This document shows, in pieces, positions 15,395 to 25,344 of a DNA stretch of 64,000 nucleotides. Position numbers and translations under genes: made by a program. The stretch's first letter is position 1. Every line of letters begins with the position of its first letter. A model generated the notes under the pieces. The model did no database searches, was not told the DNA's origin, and saw nothing but the letters and a program-made list of their open reading frames with translations. Where the stretch lies: NCBI GenBank assembly GCA_963792895.1, contig CAWBYA010000001.1:1-64000 (forward strand). Direction: 5' to 3'. Source of the stretch: UBA6912 sp963792895 (GTDB taxonomy: Bacteria > Actinomycetota > Acidimicrobiia > Spongiisociales > UBA5794).

Positions 15395-18109
15395 TCAGCC
15401 CGCGGCGGTTGTCGGTCTGCGGCGGGCCCGCCGGTCGAGCAGCACGGCGACGAGCCCGGTCCATCCCGTCTGGTGCGAGGCGCCGAGCCCTGCGCCCGTC
15501 TCGCCGTCGAAGTACTCGTAGAACAGAGGGTGCTCGTGCCACTCGGGCAGTGGCGCTGCGGTCCGATGGCGCAGCGATGGGGGGCGTCCATTCGAATCCT
15601 GCTCGAAGAGCGAGACCAGCCGGTCCGTCAGGTCGTCCGCAACCTCGTCGAGCGTCATCGAGACGCCCGAGCCCGTCGGGCATTCGACCGTCAGGGTGTC
15701 GCCGTAGTAGCGGGCGTACTCGCGGAGGGCTTCGATGAGCAGGTAGTTGACCGGCATCCACACCGGGCCCCGCCAGTTCGAGTTCCCCCCGAACAACGGA
15801 GATGTCGATTCGGCCGGCTCGTAACGGATAGAGGCCTCGACGTCGCCTGACTCGAAGACGTAGGGATCCGTTTCGTAGACCTTGGACAGCGAGCGAATGC
15901 CATGCGGCGACAGGAACTCGGCCTCGTCGAGGAGACGGGCCAGCACGCGCTCGAGCCGTTCCCGGGACAAGATCGAGAAATGGAACGCGTCGGTGCTCCC
16001 CGGTGCATCGAGCGCCGCCATCGCCCCCGCCAGATGGCCACGCTTGGACACGAACCACCACATGCGGCGGTTGAAGTCGTGGAGGGGCTCGATGACCGTT
16101 GCGGGGATGGTCTCCACGGCGAGGAGTGCGATCAGACCCACCAGCGACCGAACGCGGAGTTGGAGCTTCTCGCCGTCCGGCAGGTGGACGGCGTCGTAGA
16201 AGAAGCCGTCATCCTCGTTCCAGAGGCCCGGCCCCTCAGCCTCACCGTTCATCGCCGCCGCAATGGTGAGAAAGTGCTCGAAGAACTTCGTTGCGGTGTC
16301 CTGGTAGACGGGATTGCGGTCTGCCAGCTCTAGTGCGATCTTCAGCATCTCGAGGGTGTAGAACGCCATCCATGCCGTGCCGTCCGACTGGTCGAGGTGG
16401 CCGCCGGTCGGCAACTCCTCGCTTCGGTTGAACACACTGATGTTGTCGAGCCCAAGGAAACCACCTTGGAACACGTTGTTGCCGTCGTGGTCCTTGCGGT
16501 TCACCCACCAGGTGAAGTTGATGAGCAGCTTGTGGAACATCGCCTCGAGAAAGGCGATGTCCGGCTCGCCGCTGCGTTCGGCGTCGAGGGTGTACACCTT
16601 CCACACGGCCCATGCGTGCACCGGTGGATTGACGTCGCCAAATGACCATTCGTAGGCGGGAAGCTGACCGTTCGGATGCATGTACCACACGCGAGTCATC
16701 AGCTGGAGCTGCTGTTTGGCGAACTCGGGGTCGATCAGGGCGATCGGGATGGTGTGGAAGGCGAGATCCCATGCGGCATACCAGGGGTACTCCCATGCAT
16801 CCGGCATCGAGATCACGTCGTAGTTGTTGAGATGGCGCCACTCGCGGTTGCGGACCCGCTCGGCGGCCATCGGTGGCTGCCAGCCCTCCGGATCTCCGGT
16901 GAGCCACTGGGCGATGTCGAAGTAGTAGAGCTGCTTCGACCACATCATCCCGCCGAGCGCCTCGCGCTGGATGCGGGACTCGACGGGCGTCATCCCCGGA
17001 TCGTGCACGGCGGCATAGAAGGCATCTGCCTCGACCCGTCGCGCCTCCAGCTGAGCGTCGAAGTCCGCAAACGGTGCCGCAGTGTGGCCGTGGGTGAGCC
17101 GCAGCCGGATCGTGCGCCGCTCCCCTGCAGCCAGGGGGAGCCGGTGGACGGTGGCCGCCTTCGTGCCGGTGCCATCGGTCCGCACCGCGCCCACGTCGCC
17201 GTCGACGACATAGGTGTGGAAAGCATCCTTTGCGTGGGCCGGACCCGGCATATCGAACAGCCGTTCGGTGTTCGTGTCGTTGTCGGTGAAGAGCACCTCG
17301 TCCGGAGCGTCTGCGGCGAGGCAGTACTCGCCGATCACGGGATGGACGGTCCTGATGGTGTCGCTCCCCTCCCCCGCCCACATCGCCGGCTTCGACAGCG
17401 TGTCTCCCATCGGCCCGGCCGGGTAGCCCCAACTCCACGTGTTGCGAAACCACAGCGTTGGAGCAACGGCACACTCAGCCGGGTCCGGGCCCCGGTTGGC
17501 AACATCGATGCGAATCAGGATGTCGGTCTCTGCGGCCTTCGCATACGTCACCTCGACGTCGAAGTAGCGAGCCTCGTCGAAGACACCCGTATCGAGTAGC
17601 TCGAGCTCGGGCTCGTCTGGCCTCGCTTCGTGGCCGCCGGCCACCAGCCGGTCGTAGGGATACGTCGCGTGCGGGTACGCGTAGCGCATGCGCATGTACG
17701 AGTGTGTGGGCGTCGAGTCGAGGTACCAGTACTCCTCTTTCACGTCTTCACCGTGGTTGCCCTCCGGCCCGGACAACCCGAAGAGGCGCTCCTTGAGGAT
17801 GGGGTCGCGGCCGTTCCACAACGTGATCGCAAAGCACAGGAACTGCTCACGGTCGCTGATGCCCGCAAGACCATCCTCGCCCCATCGATAGGCGCGGCTG
17901 CGGGCGTGGTCGTGGGGGAAGAAGCGCCAGGCATCGCCGTCGTCGCTGTAGTCCTCGCGCACGGTTCCCCAGGCACGGTCGCTCAGGTAGGGGCCCCACA
18001 ACCGCCAATCAGCGGCCCCGGCCTTCGTGGCGGCAAGCCGGCGATGCTCCGCGCTGTCTGAGACCGGATGCGACACGACCGGAGTGTACGTGAGGTGGCG
18101 CGAAACCAT
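15395..18109 (-). CDS. GH63-like glucosidase (MGH1-type glycoside hydrolase)
   Basis: This large cytoplasmic protein of about 904 residues belongs to the bacterial 'glucosidase' group related to GH63 and mannosylglycerate hydrolase. Characteristic stretches are LWGPYLSDRAWGTVREDYS (near residue 40), WRFFPHDHARSRAYRWGEDG, WEYPWYAAWDLAFHTIPIAL (mid-protein, acidic catalytic region) and GGNSNWRGPVWMPVNYLLIE (C-terminal). The fold is an N-terminal beta-sandwich plus an (alpha/alpha)6 barrel. No signal peptide is seen. The start is uncertain: ATG 18109 leaves 22 bp to the divergent lemA start, while GTG 18076 would leave 55 bp. The likely substrate is an oligosaccharide or glucosylglycerate-type compatible solute. 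Confidence 0.85.
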   Translation of the reverse strand: MVSRHLTYTPVVSHPVSDSAEHRRLAATKAGAADWRLWGPYLSDRAWGTVREDYSDDGDAWRFFPHDHARSRAYRWGEDGLAGISDREQFLCFAITLWNGRDPILKERLFGLSGPEGNHGEDVKEEYWYLDSTPTHSYMRMRYAYPHATYPYDRLVAGGHEARPDEPELELLDTGVFDEARYFDVEVTYAKAAETDILIRIDVANRGPDPAECAVAPTLWFRNTWSWGYPAGPMGDTLSKPAMWAGEGSDTIRTVHPVIGEYCLAADAPDEVLFTDNDTNTERLFDMPGPAHAKDAFHTYVVDGDVGAVRTDGTGTKAATVHRLPLAAGERRTIRLRLTHGHTAAPFADFDAQLEARRVEADAFYAAVHDPGMTPVESRIQREALGGMMWSKQLYYFDIAQWLTGDPEGWQPPMAAERVRNREWRHLNNYDVISMPDAWEYPWYAAWDLAFHTIPIALIDPEFAKQQLQLMTRVWYMHPNGQLPAYEWSFGDVNPPVHAWAVWKVYTLDAERSGEPDIAFLEAMFHKLLINFTWWVNRKDHDGNNVFQGGFLGLDNISVFNRSEELPTGGHLDQSDGTAWMAFYTLEMLKIALELADRNPVYQDTATKFFEHFLTIAAAMNGEAEGPGLWNEDDGFFYDAVHLPDGEKLQLRVRSLVGLIALLAVETIPATVIEPLHDFNRRMWWFVSKRGHLAGAMAALDAPGSTDAFHFSILSRERLERVLARLLDEAEFLSPHGIRSLSKVYETDPYVFESGDVEASIRYEPAESTSPLFGGNSNWRGPVWMPVNYLLIEALREYARYYGDTLTVECPTGSGVSMTLDEVADDLTDRLVSLFEQDSNGRPPSLRHRTAAPLPEWHEHPLFYEYFDGETGAGLGASHQTGWTGLVAVLLDRRARRRPTTAAG

Positions 18110-18119
18110 GGGAGGCAGA

Positions 18120-18125
18120 TACGAT
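18120..18125 (+). promoter_or_regulatory. -10 hexamer of leaderless lemA
   Basis: TACGAT ends 6 nt before ATG 18132. It is also inside the 22-bp gap to the divergent glucosidase start, so the two genes have overlapping promoter regions. Confidence 0.5.
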
Positions 18126-18131
18126 GCGCCT

Positions 18132-18680
18132 ATGCCTGTGATCATCACCGTCGTCGTGCTCGCCGCCATCGCCTTGTGGTTGGTTCTCGGCTACAACCGG
18201 CTCGTCCGGTTCCGCAACCGCACCCAGAACGCATGGTCCCAGGTCGACGTACAGCTCAAGCGCCGCTACGACCTGATCCCCAATCTGGTCGAGACCGTCA
18301 AGGGGTATGCGACGCACGAGCAATCCACCTTCGAGGCAGTTGTCGCCGCACGCAATGCCGCACAGGCAGCGGGGAGCATCGCCGACCAGGCGGTCGCCGA
18401 GAACATGTTGACCGGTGCGCTCCGCCAGCTCTTTGCCCTGGCCGAGGCCTATCCCGAGCTCAAGGCGAGCGAGAACTTCCGCACCCTCCAAACCCAGCTT
18501 GCCGAGACCGAAGGCAAGATCGCGGTTGCCCGCCAGATCTTCAACGACACGACCCTGTCCTACAACAACGCCGTCGAAACCATCCCCACCAACCTCATCG
18601 CATCGCTCACGGGATTCCAGCGAAGCGAGTTCTTCGAGGTCGAGGACGAGGGGCGCAGTGTGCCGAAGGTGGAGTTCTGA
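18132..18680 (+). CDS. lemA: LemA family protein
   Basis: The 182-residue protein has one N-terminal transmembrane helix (PVIITVVVLAAIALWLVLGY) and the LemA helical bundle. Family hallmarks are NRTQNAWSQVDVQLKRRYDL, IPNLVETVKGYATHEQSTFE, ENFRTLQTQLAETEGKIAVA and the final ASLTGFQRSEFFEV. The length matches the family. It sits in the membrane with the bundle in the cytoplasm or periplasm; the biochemical role is unknown. It is coupled by a 4-bp overlap to a DUF2207 protein, a standard LemA partner in actinobacteria, and heads a run of same-strand genes up to at least pgi. Confidence 0.9.
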   Translation: MPVIITVVVLAAIALWLVLGYNRLVRFRNRTQNAWSQVDVQLKRRYDLIPNLVETVKGYATHEQSTFEAVVAARNAAQAAGSIADQAVAENMLTGALRQLFALAEAYPELKASENFRTLQTQLAETEGKIAVARQIFNDTTLSYNNAVETIPTNLIASLTGFQRSEFFEVEDEGRSVPKVEF

Positions 18681-20533
18681 GGCGAGTCCTCGCCCTCGCA
18701 GCAGTCGTCGTTGCGCTCCTGTCGGTTGCCGCCCCGGCGCTTGCGAAGTCCTTTGGGCTGCCCGAGGCCCGCATCGACGTCGAGCTGCTCGCAGACGGGT
18801 CGGTGGCGGTGGAAGAGCACATCACATTCTCGTTCGATGGGGACTTCTCCGGTGCGTATCGCGACATCCCGCTGCGAAGGGGCGAGGCGATCACAGACGT
18901 CGTCGTGTCCGAAGATGGCATCGCATACCAGCCCGGAGGATCGACGACTCTTGGTTCGATCGACGCCCCCAGCCGGTACGGCGTCGAGGACCGCGGCAGT
19001 GTCGTCCGAATCGTGTGGCACTACGAGGCGATGAATGAGGTCCGCACGTTCACCGTGAGCTATCGGATGACGGGGCTCGCCATCGCCTACGACGACGTCG
19101 TCGACATCAACTTGCGGGTCTGGGGCGAGGAGTGGAACACAGGCGTCGGCGTGCTGGCGGCGACGTTCCAGTACCCAGAGCCCGCACTTGGGGACGAGAC
19201 TCGGGTCTTTGGCCACCCAGACACGGTGGCGGGCGAGACCTTCCTCGTGTTCGACGGCGCTACACCAGCGCTCAGGGCAACCGACATCCCCGCCCATCAA
19301 TGGGTCGAGATGCGGGTTGTCGTGCCACGGACTGCTCTGACGGACACTGGCGGTGCGAAGGTCATCGCCGGCGACGGCTTGCAGGCGATCCTCGATGAGG
19401 AGGCGGCCTTTGCGTCTCGCGCCGACCGGGAACGCCAATCGAATCGCACGGCCCTCTTCGGTCTTGCCGGCCTCCTGGTGCTCGTCCCCGGCGCGCTCGT
19501 CGCCGGCTACTCGCGCTTCGGCAAGGAACCGCGCGTCGACTACGACCTGGAGTACGAGCATGCTCCGCCCAGCGAGGACACCCCCGCCATCGTCAGCGCA
19601 TTGATGCGACAAGGCGCACCCGACGAGGATGGGTTCACCGCCACCATGTTCGACCTCCTGCGCCGCGGAGTGCTCAGCGCACAGCCGGTGACCACGGAGC
19701 GCTCGACGTGGCTGGGGCTTCGCAACGAGGACATCTCCGACCTCGAGATCGAGCTCGCCAAAGATCCCGGCCCGCTGCGGGCGTGGGAGCGGCCCGTCAT
19801 GACCGTCCTCGAGCGGCTGCTCGGCGACGGCCCGCTCCCGCTCACAGAGTTCCGCAGCAAGATCCGCGAGGACGCCTCAGCCAACCACAGCAGCTACTCC
19901 GCATACCAGAAAGCAGCGGTCAAGCACCTCGAATCAGGCAAGCTCCTCGACCCAGCCGGCCTCCGCTACCCATGGATCGTCCTCGGGATCGTCGTTGCCG
20001 TCGCGGCGCTTGGCTGGGTCGCGATCACGCCGCTGCTCGGTGCGATCACGGCCGTCAACCAGGACCTGCTGAGGTTCGGGATCGTCGTGTTCGGTGTCGT
20101 CGGCGGCGTGATGGCCATCGCCTTCGGATCGGCCCGCAAAGCCTGGGTGCGACGCACCCCGCAGGGAGCGCTCCTCGACGCCAGGTGGCGGGCGTTCCGT
20201 CGCTACCTCGAGGACTTCGGGCGCTTCGAAGAGGCGCCGGCGCTGTCGATCGCCCTGTGGGAGCAATACCTCGTCTACGCCATCGCACTCGGCGTGGCCG
20301 ACGCCGTGCTCGCCGCCGCTCGCATCGCTGCACCGGCTGAGCTGGAGCGGACCTCGTCGCTGTACTGGTACGGCAACCACGGCTACACGAGCGGCCACAG
20401 CACCAATGCGATCGCCGGAGTCGGTGCCGCGCTCCATGGGGCGTTCGCCCCGCCCTCGTCCAGCGGCGGCGGCGGAGGCTTCAGCGGTGGAGGCGGTGGC
20501 GGCGGCGGAGGCGGCGGCGGCGGCGCCTGGTGA
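18677..20533 (+). CDS. DUF2207 membrane protein (LemA partner)
   Basis: This protein of about 618 residues has a cleavable signal peptide (VLALAAVVVALLSVAAPALA), an extracytoplasmic DUF2207 beta domain (residues about 25-235), a transmembrane helix (LFGLAGLLVLVPGALVAGY), a cytoplasmic part, and two further helices near 430-490. It ends with the Ser/Gly-rich tail common in the family. The frame has no ATG, GTG or TTG near the signal peptide. The only fitting initiator is CTG 18677, overlapping the lemA stop as CTGA with GGTGGAG just upstream. Either a rare CTG start is used or a base was miscalled. Confidence 0.8.
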   Translation: MRRVLALAAVVVALLSVAAPALAKSFGLPEARIDVELLADGSVAVEEHITFSFDGDFSGAYRDIPLRRGEAITDVVVSEDGIAYQPGGSTTLGSIDAPSRYGVEDRGSVVRIVWHYEAMNEVRTFTVSYRMTGLAIAYDDVVDINLRVWGEEWNTGVGVLAATFQYPEPALGDETRVFGHPDTVAGETFLVFDGATPALRATDIPAHQWVEMRVVVPRTALTDTGGAKVIAGDGLQAILDEEAAFASRADRERQSNRTALFGLAGLLVLVPGALVAGYSRFGKEPRVDYDLEYEHAPPSEDTPAIVSALMRQGAPDEDGFTATMFDLLRRGVLSAQPVTTERSTWLGLRNEDISDLEIELAKDPGPLRAWERPVMTVLERLLGDGPLPLTEFRSKIREDASANHSSYSAYQKAAVKHLESGKLLDPAGLRYPWIVLGIVVAVAALGWVAITPLLGAITAVNQDLLRFGIVVFGVVGGVMAIAFGSARKAWVRRTPQGALLDARWRAFRRYLEDFGRFEEAPALSIALWEQYLVYAIALGVADAVLAAARIAAPAELERTSSLYWYGNHGYTSGHSTNAIAGVGAALHGAFAPPSSSGGGGGFSGGGGGGGGGGGGGAW

Positions 20534-20601
20534 CATGACTCGGCGCGGTTGGGTCGACCGAGGGCGATAACATCCTCGGAGCCGACCAGCGAGGAGCATC
20601 G

Positions 20602-21114
20602 ATGAGTCAGGCTCGTCCATATCTCAGCCAGAAACTGCAATCGTTGCACGGGCCCTTTGGCGCCGACGCCTTCGGACAGAAGGCTGAGGCTTTTGCCCGG
20701 TTCTTCGGGACGCCGCGCTTCCTCATCGGGCAAACCGTCCTCGTCGTTGCGTGGATCGTCATCAACGTCGTCGGCGCGATCCACCGGTGGGATCCATACC
20801 CGTTCATCCTGCTCAACCTGGCGTTCTCTCTCCAAGCCGCGTATGCGGCGCCGCTCATCCTCCTCGCCCAGACACGGCAGGCCGACCGCGACAAAGTGAT
20901 GAGTGAGACCAACGGCGATCACCGCGAGGCGCTCGCCCAGGCGGCCCTCCGGCGTGAAGAGATCGCAAGGCAGGAGATTGCGCGGCTGCGAACGCTCCTC
21001 GAGACGAATACGGCGCTGACCGAGCAGGTGAAACGCCTCACCGAACAGATCCACCTGCACGTCGTCGGCGCTGCAGGGACGGGAGTCGCTTCGACCTCGC
21101 CGGCCGAGTCCTGA
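20602..21114 (+). CDS. DUF1003 membrane protein
   Basis: This 170-residue protein carries the DUF1003 core: two membrane helices (FLIGQTVLVVAWIVINVVGA and FILLNLAFSLQAAYAAPLIL) followed by QTRQADRDKVMSETN. A C-terminal coiled coil (residues 110-155, RREEIARQEIARLRTLLETN) suggests oligomerisation. The start ATG has GAGGAG 9 nt upstream. The family is membrane-embedded and of unknown function. It lies between the LemA pair and a lipid-flippase-like gene. Confidence 0.85.
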   Translation: MSQARPYLSQKLQSLHGPFGADAFGQKAEAFARFFGTPRFLIGQTVLVVAWIVINVVGAIHRWDPYPFILLNLAFSLQAAYAAPLILLAQTRQADRDKVMSETNGDHREALAQAALRREEIARQEIARLRTLLETNTALTEQVKRLTEQIHLHVVGAAGTGVASTSPAES

Positions 21115-21119
21115 CGCTT

Positions 21120-22172
21120 GTGACCGCCGACGCCGGCCGCCGAGGCCCCCTGTGGCGCACGATCGTGTGGCGCGGACTCCTTCTGGCCATCGGCGCAGTC
21201 GCCATACACACGCTCGCTCCGCTGCTGGTCGATGTGTTCTCCACTGCCCCACGGTTGCAGGGGATCAACCCGCTGTGGTTCGCTGTAATGCTCGGGCTCG
21301 AGACCGGGAGCTTTGCCGCAGCATGGGGGCTCGCCCGCCTCGCCGTGCCCGGACTCTCGTGGCGCGCCGCCGCGACGTCCCAGCTTGCCGCCAACAGCGC
21401 CTCCCGCCTGTTCCCCGGCGGAGCGGTCGTCGGAGGCGCCGTCTACTACCGCATGCTCTCCGCTGCGGGGACACAGCCGGCGCAGGCAGCGGCCGCTCTC
21501 ACTGTGAACTCCTTGGTGTCGACGATGGTGCTCGTGGCTTTGCCTGCCATCGCAGCCGGCGTCGCTGTGCTGACCGCACCGATACCCCCCGGCCTCGTCC
21601 CCATCGCTTTTGGTGGAGTGGCGATCTTCGCTGCCCTTTTCGCCGCCGGCTTTCTCGCTGTGCGGTTCGACGGACCGCTGCGGCAGGCGGCAAAGGTGGC
21701 CGATGCCGTTGCGCGGCGGCTTGCGGCCCTCCGGCATCGCAGCGCCTCGGTGTCCCCCAACAAGGTGCTGGCCACCCGCGACGAGGTGATGGCGGTCGTC
21801 GGGCCTCGCTGGCGCCAGTCGATCGGTCTCGCTGCGCTCAACTGGCTCCTCGACTACCTGACGTTGGTAGCCGCTCTCTACGCAGTTGGAGCGCGGCCCC
21901 GGCTCAGTGTGGTGCTGTTGGCATATGCGGCGTCGGCTGTCCTGACGATGATCCCGATCACACCCGGCGGCCTCGGCTTCGTCGAGGCCGGTCTCACGGC
22001 GATGCTCACGCTGGCCGGTGTTCCGGCGGCCGATGCGCTGCTTGCAACCCTCGCCTACCGGCTGTATTCGTTCTGGCTCCCGATCCCGGCAGGCGGTCTC
22101 GCCTATGCGCTCGCCCGGCGCACCCGGGGCCGTGGAGCGAACACGAATCCCGAGGGCGCCACCTTCCAGTGA
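21120..22172 (+). CDS. UPF0104/lysylphosphatidylglycerol-synthase-type membrane protein
   Basis: This 350-residue polytopic protein of the UPF0104 (LPG synthase TM region, AglD-like) family has about eight helices, SQLAANSASRLFPGGAVVGG (near residue 90) and the C-terminal ITPGGLGFVEAGLTAML signature. Family members act in lipid flipping or glycosyl transfer to lipids. The catalytic C-terminal domain of MprF is absent, so aminoacyl transfer is not expected. The start is GTG 21120, 6 bp after the previous stop. Confidence 0.8.
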   Translation: MTADAGRRGPLWRTIVWRGLLLAIGAVAIHTLAPLLVDVFSTAPRLQGINPLWFAVMLGLETGSFAAAWGLARLAVPGLSWRAAATSQLAANSASRLFPGGAVVGGAVYYRMLSAAGTQPAQAAAALTVNSLVSTMVLVALPAIAAGVAVLTAPIPPGLVPIAFGGVAIFAALFAAGFLAVRFDGPLRQAAKVADAVARRLAALRHRSASVSPNKVLATRDEVMAVVGPRWRQSIGLAALNWLLDYLTLVAALYAVGARPRLSVVLLAYAASAVLTMIPITPGGLGFVEAGLTAMLTLAGVPAADALLATLAYRLYSFWLPIPAGGLAYALARRTRGRGANTNPEGATFQ

Positions 22173-22269
22173 CCGCGACCGCGCCGCGTGGTGCGTGCAA
22201 GCCGACCTCTCGTAGAGTTGCTGTCCCGCTCCTAGTGTGGATCGCACCCCGCATGAGGAGACGGCCGCC

Positions 22270-23893
22270 TTGACCACGCCGATCAGTGAGACGTCCGAGT
22301 GGTACGAACTGCATGCTCACCACGCCGATATCGCGCCCCGCCACCTACGCGACCTCTTCGCGGAGGACCCGGAGCGAGGCGAGCGTATGGCACTCGCAAT
22401 CGGTGACGTGTATTTCGACTACTCCAAACACCTTGCCACCTCGACCACCATCCACAACCTGGTGTCGGTGGCAGAGCGGGCAGGTCTTCGCCAGCACATC
22501 GGCGCCATGTTCGCCGGCGAGCACATCAACACCACCGAAGACCGGGCCGTGATGCACGTGGCGCTGCGAGCTCCCGCGGGGCCACAACATCATGGTGGAC
22601 GGACACGACGTGGTGCCGGAAGTGCACGCTGTGCTCGACCACATGGCCGAGTTCGCCGAAGCGGTGCGGTCCGGTGTGTGGACCGGGGCCACGGGTGAGC
22701 GCATCCGGACGGTGGTGAACATCGGCATCGGCGGTTCAGACTTGGGCCCTGCGATGGCGACGAGGGCATTGGCCCACCTGGTGCACCCCGAGATCACGCC
22801 GCGCTTCGTCTCCAACGTCGATGGCGCCGACCTCTCGGCCGCACTGGCCGCAAGCGATCCAGCGACGACGCTCTTCATCGTCGCGTCGAAGACCTTCACG
22901 ACCCGCGAGACACTCACCAATGCCCGCAACGCCCGCACGTGGCTCGTAGAGGCGCTCGGCGAGGAGGCAGTGGCTCGCCACTTCGTCGCCGTGTCTACCA
23001 ATGCCTCCGAGGTGGCCGGCTTCGGTATCGACCCGGCGAACATGTTCGAGTTCTGGGACTGGGTGGGCGGCCGATACTCGCTGACGTCTGCGATTGGGCT
23101 GAGCCTCATGATCGCCATCGGCGCCGCGGCCTTCTCTGAGATGCTCGCCGGCTTCCACCTCATAGACGAGCACTTCCGCACGGCGCCACTCGACCGCAAC
23201 GTGCCGGTGCTCATGGGCCTGCTCGGCGTCTGGTACCGAAACTTCTTCAGTGCGCAGAGCCATGCAGTGCTGCCCTACAGCGACCAGCTTGCCCGATTCC
23301 CTGCCTATCTCCAGCAACTCGAGATGGAAAGCAACGGCAAGTCCGTGCGGCGCGACGGCGCCCTCGTCACCACCGATACCGGCCCGATCGTCTGGGGTGA
23401 GCCGGGGACGAATGGCCAGCACGCCTTCTACCAGCTGATCCACCAAGGCACGACGCTCATCCCGGCGGATTTCATCGGCTTCAACCGGCCCGTCGCCGAC
23501 CCAGGCGGCCACAACGACGAGCTCATGGCAAACCTCTTCGCACAGACTGAGGCGCTCGCCTTCGGCAAGACCGCCGAGGAAGTGAGGGCTGAGGGTGTCG
23601 CAGAGGAACTGGTGGTTCACCGGTCGTTCTCCGGCAACCACCCGACGTCGACGCTTCTGGCGACCGAGCTCACGCCCTCGGTGCTCGGCCAGCTGATCGC
23701 CCTCTATGAGCACAAGGTGTTCACGCAAGGAGCGATCTGGGGCATCAACTCCTTCGACCAATGGGGCGTCGAGTTGGGCAAGGTGCTGGCGCGACGCATC
23801 GCCGGTGAGATCGCCGCCGGAGCGGTCGAGCCGGGGGCGCATGACGGTTCGACGTCCGCCCTGATCCGCCGTTACCTCCACGAGCGTTCGTGA
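22270..23893 (+). CDS. pgi: Glucose-6-phosphate isomerase (with an apparent frameshift)
   Basis: Pgi interconverts glucose 6-phosphate and fructose 6-phosphate. Signatures: INTTEDRAVMHVALR, VNIGIGGSDLGPAMATRAL, IVASKTFTTRETLTNARNAR (phosphate-binding), WDWVGGRYSLTSAIGLSLMI and HQGTTLIPADFIGF. The frame breaks in the CCC run at 22573-22575; with one C removed the two halves join exactly (APRGHNIMVDGHD) into a normal-length protein of about 540 residues. Because the enzyme is central, a base-calling insertion is more likely than gene loss. I prefer TTG 22270 (GAGGAG 9 nt upstream); GTG 22237 is an alternative. The stop overlaps the next gene. Confidence 0.85.
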
Positions 23894-25269
23894 CCCGCAC
23901 CGCCTTCCCCGACGGCTTCCTGTGGGGCGTAGCGACCTCGGCCTACCAGATCGAGGGCGGCGCAACCGCAGACGGTCGCGGACCGTCCATCTGGGACACG
24001 TTCAGTCACATCCGGGGCAACACCTTGGGTGGCGACACGGGCGATGTCGCAGCCGATCACTACAACCGTGTCGCAGACGACGTGGCCTTGATGGCCGGCC
24101 TCGGGCTTCGGATGTACCGCTTTTCCGTTTCGTGGCCTCGGGTGGTGCCGGATGGAGACGGGGCAGTGAACTCGGCCGGTCTCGCCTTCTACGACCGACT
24201 CGTGGACATGCTGCTCGCTGCCGGCATCGAGCCGATGGTCACGCTCTACCACTGGGACCTGCCCCAAACACTCCAGGACGCCGGCGGCTGGCAGCGCAGG
24301 CAGACGGCCGACGATTTCGCCCGCTACGCCGGCGTCGTGTTCGGGGCTCTCCACGACCGTGTTCAGTGGTGGGCGACCCACAACGAACCGTGGGTTGCCG
24401 CGTATCTCGGCCACTACGCAGGGATATTCGCTCCCGGTCTCGCCGGAACCCAAGCCGCCCTCTCGGCACACCACCACCTCCTCCTCGGGCATGGGAGGGC
24501 GGTGCAGACGATGCGGGAGATCGACGCGCGCCCTGCGCAAGGGATCATCATGAACCTCGAGCGGGCCGAGGCGATCGTGGATGGGCCGGAGGTCCACGAC
24601 GGGGTGCGCCGGTTCGAAGGCCTCATGAACCGGGCGTTCTGCGACCCGGTCTTTGCCTCCCGGTATCCGGCCGACGTGATCGCCGACCTCGCCCCCGATC
24701 ACTTCCCCGTCGACGATGGCGACCTCGAGGTCATCTCCACCCCGCTCGATTGGCTCGGGGTGAACTTCTACCGGCCGTGGTTCCTCGAGCCTGCGGTCTC
24801 CGGAGAGCCGACGCTCGGGGACCAGTTCCCTGGGTGCGAACACGTGCGCAACGTCACGGCCGGCCGTCCGGCGACCGACATGGACTGGCCCGTTGAGCCG
24901 CACGGCCTCATCGACATCCTCACGTGGCTGGCTGCGACCTACCCGAACCTGCCGGCGCTCTTCCTGTCCGAGAACGGCGCCGCCTACGACGACCCGATCA
25001 CATCGGACGGGCAGATCCACGACACCCGGCGCATCGCCTACCTGGAAAGCCACATTGCTGCGTTGCGCGCAGCCATGGCGGCAGGCGCCGACGTTCGCGG
25101 CTATCTCGTGTGGTCGCTGCTCGACAACTTCGAGTGGTCCTCGGGCTACAGCAAACGATTCGGCCTCGTCCATGTGGACTACGACACCCTGGTGCGCACG
25201 CCGCGCGAATCGGCGAATTGGTACCGCGACCTGATTACTCGCAACGGGTCAGCCGTCCCGGCGAACTGA
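23890..25269 (+). CDS. bglB: Beta-glucosidase, glycoside hydrolase family 1
   Basis: This 459-residue cytoplasmic enzyme hydrolyses beta-linked glucosides. The GH1 landmarks are complete: FLWGVATSAYQIEGG at the N-terminus, WWATHNEPWVAAYLG with the acid/base Glu of NEP (near residue 165), and ALFLSENGAAYDD with the nucleophile Glu of ENG (near 362). VWSLLDNFEWSSGYSKRFGL follows near the end. The start is GTG overlapping the pgi stop (GTGA), so it is co-translated with pgi, which would feed the released glucose into glycolysis. Confidence 0.93.
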   Translation: MTRTAFPDGFLWGVATSAYQIEGGATADGRGPSIWDTFSHIRGNTLGGDTGDVAADHYNRVADDVALMAGLGLRMYRFSVSWPRVVPDGDGAVNSAGLAFYDRLVDMLLAAGIEPMVTLYHWDLPQTLQDAGGWQRRQTADDFARYAGVVFGALHDRVQWWATHNEPWVAAYLGHYAGIFAPGLAGTQAALSAHHHLLLGHGRAVQTMREIDARPAQGIIMNLERAEAIVDGPEVHDGVRRFEGLMNRAFCDPVFASRYPADVIADLAPDHFPVDDGDLEVISTPLDWLGVNFYRPWFLEPAVSGEPTLGDQFPGCEHVRNVTAGRPATDMDWPVEPHGLIDILTWLAATYPNLPALFLSENGAAYDDPITSDGQIHDTRRIAYLESHIAALRAAMAAGADVRGYLVWSLLDNFEWSSGYSKRFGLVHVDYDTLVRTPRESANWYRDLITRNGSAVPAN

Positions 25270-25344
25270 GCCTCCCCAAGGTCGTCGGTGCCGCCGTATT
25301 ATTGCGAACACCATGGCGCGCCCTGCGCCTGCCCGTTCCCCTGG

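Noticed and set aside
15473..18061. Several plus-strand frames opposite the GH63-like glucosidase
   Set aside because: They mirror codon positions of the real gene in a high-GC genome and match no family.
20461..20530. Poly-glycine run suspected as a sequence artefact
   Set aside because: DUF2207 proteins normally end in a Ser/Gly-rich tail, so the run fits the family.
20383..21252. Minus-strand frame with a proline-rich end opposite DUF2207/DUF1003
   Set aside because: Proline run is the reverse complement of the glycine tail; antisense shadow.
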